Shown: positions 25,613 through 33,484 of the stretch, piece after piece
Position numbering within the stretch: position 1 is the first letter of the stretch
How the letters are laid out: each line of letters begins with the position of its first letter
Assembly: GCA_051659505.1 (NCBI GenBank)
Contig: JBOFOQ010000004.1
Span: 1 to 64,000, forward strand
DNA length: 64,000 bases
Origin: JAGNZR01 sp051659505
Lineage (GTDB): Bacteria > Fusobacteriota > Fusobacteriia > Fusobacteriales > Fusobacteriaceae
Reading direction: 5' to 3'
Notes under the pieces: generated by a model
Databases searched by the model: none
The model's input: only the letters and a program-made list of their open reading frames with translations
What the model was told of the DNA's origin: nothing
Position numbers and translations under genes: made by a program

Positions 25613-26722
25613 ATGAAGAAATTTGAGTATATGAAAGAGTTTAAACATGAGCAATTAATTTATTTTTATGATGAAGTAACAGGATTGAAAGGAATAACTT
25701 GTATTCACGATACAACTTTAGGTCCAGCTCTTGGAGGAACAAGACTTTGGAATTATGAAACAGAGGAAGATGCCGTTTTAGATGCTTTAAGACTAGGAAG
25801 AGGTATGACATATAAAGCAGCTTGTTCAGGGCTAAATCTAGGTGGAGGAAAAACTGTTCTTATAGGAGACCCTAAAAAAGTAAAAAGTGAAGCATATTTT
25901 AGAGCCTTAGGAAGATATGTTCAAAGTTTAAATGGACGTTATATAACAGCTGAAGATGTAAATACAGCAACTAAAGATATGGTATATTTATCAATGGAAA
26001 CAGACCATGTAGTTGGATTACCTGGAAAATCTGGAAATCCATCTCCAGTAACAGCTTGGGGAGCTTTTATGGGGATAAGAGCGGCTCTTAAAGAGGTTTA
26101 CGGTTCTCCTTCTGTTGCAGGAAAAAGTTTTGCTATTCAAGGAACAGGTCAAACAGGATATTACTTAATTAAATATTTACTTGGAAATTATGAAGATGTT
26201 AGTAATTGGAAAAAATATGATGAAAAAGTTAAAAAGATATATTTTACAGAGATAAATCAAGAATATATTGACAGATTGAAAAGAGAATATCCAGAGGTAG
26301 AATTTGTAAAACCAGAAGATATATATAGTTTAGACGTAGATGTTTTCTGCCCTTGTGCATTAGGAGCAGTATTAAATGATGATACAATACCTACAATAAA
26401 AGCTAAAATAGTTTCTGGAACATCAAATAACGTATTAAAAGAAGCTAGACACGGAGATATGCTTAAAGATAAAGGGATACTTTATTCTCCAGATTATGTT
26501 ATAAATGCTGGTGGCTTAATAAATGTTTATCACGAATTAAAGCAAGGTGGTTATGTTTTTGAAAATGCTATGAATGATGTAGATTTAATTTATGATAGAT
26601 TACTAGAAATTTATGCTATTGCTAAAAAAGAAAATATAGCAGTTTCTAAAGCAGCAGATACATTTGCAGAAAGAAGAATTGAAACTTTAAAAAATATGAG
26701 AGCAACTTATATACCTAGATAA
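25613..26722 (+). CDS. Leucine/branched-chain amino-acid dehydrogenase
   Basis: The 369-residue Glu/Leu/Phe/Val dehydrogenase has GPALGGTRLW, catalytic Lys in LGGGKTVLIGDP and an NAD-binding FAIQGTGQTGYYL. Length and sequence favour leucine dehydrogenase (Bcd), which oxidatively deaminates Leu, Ile and Val to 2-oxoacids. It heads an apparent operon with phosphate butyryltransferase and butyrate kinase, as in branched-chain amino-acid catabolic operons of Bacillus. AGGAGG precedes the ATG. Confidence 0.9.
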   Translation: MKKFEYMKEFKHEQLIYFYDEVTGLKGITCIHDTTLGPALGGTRLWNYETEEDAVLDALRLGRGMTYKAACSGLNLGGGKTVLIGDPKKVKSEAYFRALGRYVQSLNGRYITAEDVNTATKDMVYLSMETDHVVGLPGKSGNPSPVTAWGAFMGIRAALKEVYGSPSVAGKSFAIQGTGQTGYYLIKYLLGNYEDVSNWKKYDEKVKKIYFTEINQEYIDRLKREYPEVEFVKPEDIYSLDVDVFCPCALGAVLNDDTIPTIKAKIVSGTSNNVLKEARHGDMLKDKGILYSPDYVINAGGLINVYHELKQGGYVFENAMNDVDLIYDRLLEIYAIAKKENIAVSKAADTFAERRIETLKNMRATYIPR

Positions 26723-26757
26723 AATTATATTGGGAATAAAATTTAAGGAGTGAATAC

Positions 26758-27651
26758 ATGGATTTTTTTTCAGAATTAATGATAAAAGCTAAAAAAAAGA
26801 AAGTAAAGATTTTAGCAGTGGCTTGTGCCGAAGATTCAGTTGTTTTAGAGGCTCTTGAAGTGGTTAGAGTTACTGGAGTAGTAAATTGTATTTTAGTAGG
26901 AGACGAAAGAAAAATAAGGAAAATAGCAGAAGAGATAAATATAGATATATATAGATATCAAATTATAGATATTCCTGATATGGTAAAAGCGGCGAGAAAA
27001 GCTGTAGAATTAGTTTCAACTGGCAAGGCAGATGTTTTGATGAAAGGACTAGTTGACACTTCTATTATACTAAAAGCAGTATTAGATCCTGAAATTGGAC
27101 TGCGAATTCCAGGGAATCTTATATCACATATTGGAATGTTTAATATTGACGGATATAAAAGACCTTTTTTAATAACAGATTCAGCTATGAATATCTCCCC
27201 TACACTAGAAGAGAAGAAAAAAATAATTATAAATGCAGTGAATGTTATGAAAAAATTAGGTTATGAAACTCCAAAAGTTGCTTGCCTTTGTGCTAAAGAA
27301 AAAGTTTCAGAGAAGATGATAGCAACAGTTCATGCAGCAGAGTTACAGAGTATGAACGAAGGGGGGGGAATAAAAGATTGTTTAATAGCTGGACCAATAG
27401 CGTTAGATGTAGCAGTTTCAGAAGAGGCAGCAAAACATAAAAATTATACTCATCCAGTTGGAGGAAAGGCGGATATATTAATGGTTCCTGAAATAGAATC
27501 TGGAAATATATTATACAAATCTATGGTTTATTTTTCAAAATCCCATAGTGCAGGAATAATATTAGGCGCTTCTGCCCCTATTGTACTTACTTCTAGAGCT
27601 GATTCTAACGAAACAAAAATTAACTCAATTTTACTTGCAATATCTTTATAA
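26758..27651 (+). CDS. ptb: Phosphate butyryltransferase
   Basis: The 297-residue protein fits the Ptb family: VLMKGLVDTS, LISHIGMFNIDGYKRPFLITDSAMNISP and GKADILMVPEIESGN. It exchanges CoA for phosphate on butyryl- or branched-chain acyl-CoA. With the dehydrogenase before it and the kinase after it, it belongs to ATP-yielding amino-acid fermentation. No bkd dehydrogenase genes are adjacent, so the oxoacid step probably uses a ferredoxin oxidoreductase encoded elsewhere. Confidence 0.93.
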   Translation: MDFFSELMIKAKKKKVKILAVACAEDSVVLEALEVVRVTGVVNCILVGDERKIRKIAEEINIDIYRYQIIDIPDMVKAARKAVELVSTGKADVLMKGLVDTSIILKAVLDPEIGLRIPGNLISHIGMFNIDGYKRPFLITDSAMNISPTLEEKKKIIINAVNVMKKLGYETPKVACLCAKEKVSEKMIATVHAAELQSMNEGGGIKDCLIAGPIALDVAVSEEAAKHKNYTHPVGGKADILMVPEIESGNILYKSMVYFSKSHSAGIILGASAPIVLTSRADSNETKINSILLAISL

Positions 27652-27686
27652 TTAAAAGGAAATACTGAAAATAGAGGAGATTTATA

Positions 27687-28757
27687 ATGAAAAAGTATAA
27701 AATTCTATCCATAAATCCAGGTTCTACATCTACTAAAATTGCTGTTTATGAAAATGAAAAAGAAATAATGGAAAAAGTAATAAGACATTCTACTGAGGAA
27801 ATTGAAAAATTTAAAAATATATATTCCCAAAAATCTTTTAGAGAAGAGATGATATTAAACTCTTTAGTGGAGTCTAATATAGACTTGAAAAAATTAAGCG
27901 CAGTAGTGGGAAGAGGTGGATTATTAAAACCTATCTCAGGTGGAACTTATTTAGTTACAGAAGAGATGATTGAAGATTTAAAAAAAGGTGTTTTAGGTGA
28001 GCATGCCTCAAACTTAGGTGGGGTAATAGCTAAAGAAATAGCGGATAAAATAGAAAAAAAAGCATATATAGTAGACCCTGTTGTAGTGGACGAATTAGAA
28101 GAGGTAGCACGTATTTCAGGAATACCAGAAATAGAAAGAAAATCAATATTTCATGCATTGAATCAAAAAGCAGTGGCTAGAAAATATTGTAAAGAAAATA
28201 ATTTGAGATATGAAGAGATAAATTTAATTGTAACTCATATGGGTGGGGGGATATCTACTGGAATCCACAAAAATGGAAAAGTTGTAGATGTTAATAATGC
28301 ATTAGATGGGGAAGGAGCTTTCTCTCCAGAAAGAGCAGGAACGTTACCAGCTGGAGATTTAGTAGAAATGTGTTTTTCTGGTAAGTATTCTGAAGCTTTT
28401 ATAAAGAAAAGACTTAAAGGAAATGGTGGAATGGTATCTTATCTTAATACTAATGATATGAGAGATGTGATAAAAATGGCAGAAACTGGTGATAAAAAAG
28501 CAAAAATAATATTTGAAGCTATGGTTTATCAAATCGCTAAGGATATAGGTGCTATGGCCACAGTGGTTTCTGGAGAGGTTAAACAGATAATCTTAACTGG
28601 TGGAATTGCTTATTCTACTCTTTTAGTAGAGGCTTTAAAAGAAAAAATCGGATTTATATCAGGAATTACAGTTTATCCAGGAGAAGAAGAAATGGTAGCT
28701 TTAACCCTTGGAGCTCTTAGAGTGGAAAGAGGAGAAGAAGAGGCTAAAAAATATTAA
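27687..28757 (+). CDS. buk: Butyrate (branched-chain fatty acid) kinase
   Basis: The 356-residue acetokinase-family protein has INPGSTSTKIAVYENEK at the N-terminus, VTHMGGGISTGIHKNGKVVDVNNAL and ILTGGIAYS. It makes ATP and the free acid from the acyl phosphate produced by Ptb. GGAGAT precedes the ATG; a strong terminator ends the operon 60 bases later. Confidence 0.94.
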   Translation: MKKYKILSINPGSTSTKIAVYENEKEIMEKVIRHSTEEIEKFKNIYSQKSFREEMILNSLVESNIDLKKLSAVVGRGGLLKPISGGTYLVTEEMIEDLKKGVLGEHASNLGGVIAKEIADKIEKKAYIVDPVVVDELEEVARISGIPEIERKSIFHALNQKAVARKYCKENNLRYEEINLIVTHMGGGISTGIHKNGKVVDVNNALDGEGAFSPERAGTLPAGDLVEMCFSGKYSEAFIKKRLKGNGGMVSYLNTNDMRDVIKMAETGDKKAKIIFEAMVYQIAKDIGAMATVVSGEVKQIILTGGIAYSTLLVEALKEKIGFISGITVYPGEEEMVALTLGALRVERGEEEAKKY

Positions 28758-28816
28758 CTCTTTAATGTTTAACACTGAAAAATTTAATATTAAAAACTGA
28801 ATATTTAAGATAATAG

Positions 28817-28855
28817 AAAACTAATGATGAAGATATTTATCATTAGTTTTTTTTT
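28817..28855 (+). terminator. Terminator of the bcd-ptb-buk operon
   Basis: AAAACTAATGAT (28817-28828) pairs perfectly with ATCATTAGTTTT (28839-28850), followed by a run of T. Confidence 0.88.
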
Positions 28856-28893
28856 ATTAATTATTAAAATGTGTGAAAGTGTAAAAGTAATTC

Positions 28894-28931
28894 TTGACAA
28901 AACTTAATCCATTTGATATCATTAATCAAAT
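28894..28931 (+). promoter_or_regulatory. Promoter with overlapping inverted repeat before the DUF2325 gene
   Basis: TTGACA (28894-28899), 17 bases, TATCAT (28917-28922). The inverted repeat ATTTGAT (28911-28917) / ATCAAAT (28925-28931) covers the -10 region, the usual place for a repressor site. The regulator is unknown. Confidence 0.6.
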
Positions 28932-28982
28932 ACTTTGTAATTCAAAACATTTTATTTGCAAATTATATATAGGGGTGTAAAC

Positions 28983-29258
28983 ATGGTAGCGATTATAGGT
29001 GGAGTAAAAAAATGTGAGCGAGAATATATTGAACTATTAAAAAAAGATAACATTAAATGTAAAGTTTTTAATACTATGTGTAGTGATTTCAAAAAGAAAA
29101 TAGAAGGATGCGAAACTTGTGTTGTTTTTGTTAATGTGGTCAGCCATAAATTAGTAAAAAGTTGTAATGAGATTTGTAAAAAGAAAAATATAAAACTTTT
29201 ATACTTAAAAACAAATGGTATTAACGGTTTAAAAGAGAACATAGAGTTTTTAAAATAA
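28983..29258 (+). CDS. DUF2325 domain protein
   Basis: Start at ATG 28983 is supported by AGGGGTG 6 bases upstream; an earlier in-frame ATG has no site. The 91-residue protein begins VAIIGGVKKCEREY and is rich in Cys (five). It fits DUF2325, a small Rossmann-like family whose members are often near metal- or stress-related genes. Function is not established. The single-gene transcript has its own promoter, possible operator and terminator. Confidence 0.75.
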   Translation: MVAIIGGVKKCEREYIELLKKDNIKCKVFNTMCSDFKKKIEGCETCVVFVNVVSHKLVKSCNEICKKKNIKLLYLKTNGINGLKENIEFLK

Positions 29259-29290
29259 AAAACAATAACAATTAAATATTTTTAGTAAAT

Positions 29291-29325
29291 AAAAATAGAG
29301 TTTGATAATACAAATTCTATTTTTT
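29291..29325 (+). terminator. Terminator after the DUF2325 gene
   Basis: AAAAATAGAGTTTG (29291-29304) pairs with CAAATTCTATTTTT (29311-29324) around a six-base loop, with one G-T pair, then T. Confidence 0.8.
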
Positions 29326-29410
29326 AATTTTCTTTAATTAGACAATGTTCTACTTTTTATGATATAATATAGCTTGAAAAACTATAATTTAATTAAGTAA
29401 AAGGGGAAAT

Positions 29411-31582
29411 ATGGATAAGGTTTTTGAAATAGTTAGTAAAAAGTTAAATTTATCAATGGAACAAATAACAAAAACTATGGAGTTACTAGATGAAGGAGCA
29501 ACAATACCTTTTATCTCGAGATATAGAAAAGAAGTAACAGGTAATTTAGATGAAGTTGCTATTGAAAGTATTCAAACTGAAATAAACTACTTGAGAGGTT
29601 TAAATAAAAGGAAAGAAGAAGTTTTAAGATTAATAGAGGAGCAAGGAAAACTTACTGAGGAATTAAAAACTCAAATTTCTAATGCTATTAAGCTACAAGA
29701 GGTGGAAGATATATATTTTCCATATAGAAAAAAAAGAAAAACTAAAGCTGATGTAGCAAAAGAAAAAGGATTAGAACCTCTTTCAGTTCTTTTTATGTCA
29801 GTTAAAAATATAGAGGAACTAGAAAATCAAAGTATTAGTTTTTTAAATGATGATGTTTTAACAAAAGAGGAAGCTCTAGAAGGGGCTAAATTAATATTAG
29901 CTGAAAAAATTTCAGAAATACCTGAATATAGAGAGAAAATAAGAGAAGATATGCTAAAATTAGCAGTACTTACATGTAAAGAAACTAAAAAAGCAAAAGA
30001 ATTAGATGAAAAAAAAGTATATGTAGACTATTATGCGTATAGTGAGCCAATTGTAAAAATGCCTCCTCATAGAATTTTAGCTATTAACAGAGGAGATAAT
30101 GAGGGGATTTTAAATATATCTATAAGTTTTACAGAGGAAAAACTTGCTTTAATAGAAGGGAGAATTTTAATTAATTTCTTTGGTAAAGAAATTAATTTAT
30201 TAGAAGAAAAAAAGGAAATAATAAAAGATGCTTTAACAAGATTAATATTTCCTTCTATTGATAGAGAAGTTAGAAATATATTAACGGAAAAAGCAGAAAT
30301 AGAAGCTATTGGGTCTTTTAAACTTAATTTAAAAAATCTTTTAATGCAGTCACCACTTAAAAATATGGCTGTAATGGCTTTAGACCCAGGATACAGAACA
30401 GGTTGTAAAGTTGCTCTTATAGACAAAAATGGTTTTTATAAGCATTATGATGTATTTTTTCTCGTGGAAGCAATGCATGCCCCAAATCAATTAGCTACTG
30501 CTAAGAAAAAAATGGTGGATTATATAACTAAATATGAAATAGATATTATTGCAATAGGTAATGGAACTGCATCACGTGAAACTGAAAGTTTTGTCGCAGG
30601 AATATTAAAAGAAGTAAAAAGAGATGTGAAATATCTAATTGTAAATGAAGCTGGAGCTTCAATATATTCAGCGTCAAAAATAGCGGCAGAAGAGTTTCCA
30701 GATTTAGACGTAACAGTGAGAGGAGCAATATCTATAGGGAGAAGAATTCAAGACCCTATGGCTGAACTTGTAAAAATTGATCCTAAATCGATTGGAATTG
30801 GTATGTATCAACATGATGTAAATCAAAAAAAAATAGAGGAATCTTTAAATAATGTAATAGAAGGAGTGGTTAATACAGTAGGAGCAAGTTTGAACTCAGC
30901 TTCTTGGGCACTACTTTCTCATGTTTCTGGAATTAAAAAAAATATAGCAAAGAATATAGTAGATTACAGACAGGAAAATGGAAATTTCAAAAATAGAAAA
31001 GAACTTTTAAAAGTAAAAGGTTTAGGAAGCAAAGCTTATGAGCAAATGGCTGGGTTTTTAGTTATACAAGACGGGGAAAAAGCATTGGATGGAACTATCA
31101 TTCACCCAGAATCATATCATATAGCAGAGGAAATTTTACTTTCTTCTGGAAGTAGTTTAAAAGAATATGAAAAAGACAGAGAAATATCAAGAAAAAAAAT
31201 TGAAGGAATAAAATTAGAGGAATTTATAAAAGAAAAAGGATATGGAATAGAAACAACAAAGGATATATACGGAGCTCTTCTTAGAGACAGACGTGATCCT
31301 AGAGAAAATTTTGATAAACCATTACTAAAATCTGATATACTAAAAATAAATGATTTGAAAATTGGAATGGAAATTGAGGGGACAGTAAGAAACGTAATTG
31401 CTTTTGGTGCATTTATAGATATTGGACTTAAAAATGATGCTTTACTTCATATTTCAGAAATATCAGATACTTTTGTTTCTGATCCCAATAAAGTACTATC
31501 AGTAGGACAAATAATTAAAGTAAAAATAAAAGATATTAATTTAGAAAGACAAAGAGTTGGCTTAACAAGAAAAGGGAGTTAA
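29411..31582 (+). CDS. tex: Tex-family RNA-binding transcription accessory protein
   Basis: The 723-residue protein has all Tex parts in order: N-terminal helical region with GATIPFISRYRKE (about 29-41), a YqgF/RNase H-like domain (MALDPGYRTGCKVALID near 324), a helix-hairpin-helix region (FKNRKELLKVKGLGSKAYEQMAGF near 531) and a C-terminal S1 domain (GTVRNVIAFGAFIDIG near 655). Tex binds nucleic acid and acts in transcription. A -10 box TATAAT is at 29363-29368. Confidence 0.95.
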   Translation: MDKVFEIVSKKLNLSMEQITKTMELLDEGATIPFISRYRKEVTGNLDEVAIESIQTEINYLRGLNKRKEEVLRLIEEQGKLTEELKTQISNAIKLQEVEDIYFPYRKKRKTKADVAKEKGLEPLSVLFMSVKNIEELENQSISFLNDDVLTKEEALEGAKLILAEKISEIPEYREKIREDMLKLAVLTCKETKKAKELDEKKVYVDYYAYSEPIVKMPPHRILAINRGDNEGILNISISFTEEKLALIEGRILINFFGKEINLLEEKKEIIKDALTRLIFPSIDREVRNILTEKAEIEAIGSFKLNLKNLLMQSPLKNMAVMALDPGYRTGCKVALIDKNGFYKHYDVFFLVEAMHAPNQLATAKKKMVDYITKYEIDIIAIGNGTASRETESFVAGILKEVKRDVKYLIVNEAGASIYSASKIAAEEFPDLDVTVRGAISIGRRIQDPMAELVKIDPKSIGIGMYQHDVNQKKIEESLNNVIEGVVNTVGASLNSASWALLSHVSGIKKNIAKNIVDYRQENGNFKNRKELLKVKGLGSKAYEQMAGFLVIQDGEKALDGTIIHPESYHIAEEILLSSGSSLKEYEKDREISRKKIEGIKLEEFIKEKGYGIETTKDIYGALLRDRRDPRENFDKPLLKSDILKINDLKIGMEIEGTVRNVIAFGAFIDIGLKNDALLHISEISDTFVSDPNKVLSVGQIIKVKIKDINLERQRVGLTRKGS

Positions 31583-31585
31583 ATA

Positions 31586-33484
31586 ATGAGTTTTAAAAAG
31601 AATTCTCTAGTTTTTAAAATAGTACTTTATAATGTTTTAGCAATTGTAATATCTTCAGTAGTTATAGCTTTTATTCTTATTTTTTCAGATTTTAGAGAGA
31701 GAGAAAAGAACATAAAAAATATAACTCATGAAAAAATAAAATTATTAGATGAGTCGGTCAATGAATATTTTTTTAAATTAAAAGAAGAAATTATAGCTAC
31801 TCCTAACTTAGTATCTTTAAGTGATAAAGATAATATTGATAGAAAAATAGAATTACTAGAAATTTCAGAAAATATTAAAAAAAATCTTTTAGCTAGAAAG
31901 ATAGAAACCAATGATAAAGTAATAATATCAAGGGAAAAGCTGATAGAAAGTAAAGTAGATACTATATTAGGAGTACTATTAATCCTTTTAATTTTTATTC
32001 TTTTATTTATAAATATATTCTCGAGATTTATTAAAAAAATATTACGCCCCTTAATAAAAATAACGGAAGCAACAACAGAAATTAGTAGTGGAAACTATAA
32101 TTATAACTTAGATGTTTATACAAATGAACTGGGAGAAGTTCATGAACTTGTTTCTTCTTTTAAAAAAATGATGAAAGAGGTAAAGTATACTCAAAATAAA
32201 ATGAGTATACAGAATATTCAACTAAAAGAAAATATAATAAGAATAGAGGTAATAGAAAGACTCTTAATGGGGTTACACATAGAATCTGATATGACAATGG
32301 CAATTAAAACTTTACTTTCTGCACTGACATCTGATATGGGACTAGGGTATAGTAGAGCAATGTATTTTAGATATACCAGAGAAAGAGATTGCTTTTTAGG
32401 TGATATGACATGTGTAAATAGAAATCTTGATTTGGAAGAAAATGTAATAAATAAAGGGTTCAAATTTCAGGTAACTGAATTAGACCGATTAATAAAAACT
32501 ATAAGAGTTCCTTATCAAGAAGAGAATATTATAGGGAAATCTTTAAAAGAGTCTAAGGTTATGTTTTTTAATCATAAAGGTTATAAATATGATTTAGGTA
32601 ACGATCTTTTCAAAAGTTTAGGAATTCATAATTTCATGATAATACCAATATATAGTAAGACTAGAAATTATGGTTGTATTTTAGTTGATTATTTTGGTAA
32701 GAATAAAGTTATAACTCATGAAGAATACGAACTTACAACACTTTTAGCAATGAACATATCTATTAGAATAAGTAATAAGCTAATGGAAGAGGAAAAAATA
32801 GATAATGAAAGAGAATTTACAATAACTAAACTAACAGAAAGATTTTTAGGGTCGAGAAATGAAACTTTAAAAGTTTATATGGATATAATAAATAAATATA
32901 AATCAGGAGTAAGGGAACTTAGAGAGGAATTTACAATTTTAGAACCAATGGTTAATAAAATGGAAAAAGAAAATAAAACTTTAAAAGAATACTCTGAAAT
33001 TATGAAAGACAATTTTGAACTTTTAGATGTAGAGACAATATTTAGTGAAATAATAGAAGAACAAAAAGAAGAGTGTGATAGAAATAAAGTAACAGTATCT
33101 ATATTTATGAACTATACAGGAAAAGTTTATGGAAACAGACGCTCTTTAAAGAAAGCTTTTTATGAGCTTATTAAAAATTCGTATTTATCACTACTGAAAT
33201 CTGAAAAAAAAGAAAAAAAGATTAATATTATAGTTACAAAAGATAAAAATATAGATAAAGTCAAAATTGCTATAATTGATAATGGAATTGGAATGGAAGA
33301 AAATTTATTAGAAAAAATATACCAACCATTTTTAAGCGTAGCAGGAGAAGTTCCAGGTCTGGGATTATCTCTCGTATATAGAATAGTTAAAGAACATTTT
33401 GGGGTTATAAAATTTTTCTCAAAATACTTAGAAGGCACAGAAGCGCGAATAACTTTAAACGCATATGAGGAGGAAACAAAATAA
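31586..33484 (+). CDS. Sensor-kinase-like membrane protein without a phospho-acceptor histidine
   Basis: The 632-residue protein has two membrane helices (about 11-33 and 126-146) around a short external part, a HAMP region (about 147-200), a GAF-like domain (about 225-405), a coiled helical region (about 410-510) and a C-terminal HATPase with N-box ELIKNS, G1 DNGIGM and G2 PGLGLSLVYRI. The helical segment that should carry the phosphorylated His in DHp contains no His. No response regulator gene is adjacent. It lies between tex and ileS with 3-base and 1-base junctions. It may act as an ATP-binding signalling protein without classical phosphorelay. Confidence 0.8.
   Translation: MSFKKNSLVFKIVLYNVLAIVISSVVIAFILIFSDFREREKNIKNITHEKIKLLDESVNEYFFKLKEEIIATPNLVSLSDKDNIDRKIELLEISENIKKNLLARKIETNDKVIISREKLIESKVDTILGVLLILLIFILLFINIFSRFIKKILRPLIKITEATTEISSGNYNYNLDVYTNELGEVHELVSSFKKMMKEVKYTQNKMSIQNIQLKENIIRIEVIERLLMGLHIESDMTMAIKTLLSALTSDMGLGYSRAMYFRYTRERDCFLGDMTCVNRNLDLEENVINKGFKFQVTELDRLIKTIRVPYQEENIIGKSLKESKVMFFNHKGYKYDLGNDLFKSLGIHNFMIIPIYSKTRNYGCILVDYFGKNKVITHEEYELTTLLAMNISIRISNKLMEEEKIDNEREFTITKLTERFLGSRNETLKVYMDIINKYKSGVRELREEFTILEPMVNKMEKENKTLKEYSEIMKDNFELLDVETIFSEIIEEQKEECDRNKVTVSIFMNYTGKVYGNRRSLKKAFYELIKNSYLSLLKSEKKEKKINIIVTKDKNIDKVKIAIIDNGIGMEENLLEKIYQPFLSVAGEVPGLGLSLVYRIVKEHFGVIKFFSKYLEGTEARITLNAYEEETK

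Noticed and set aside
33400..33484. T-box leader ahead of ileS (and similarly before glyQ)
   Set aside because: ileS and glyQ start at or within the end of the preceding genes, leaving no room for a leader.
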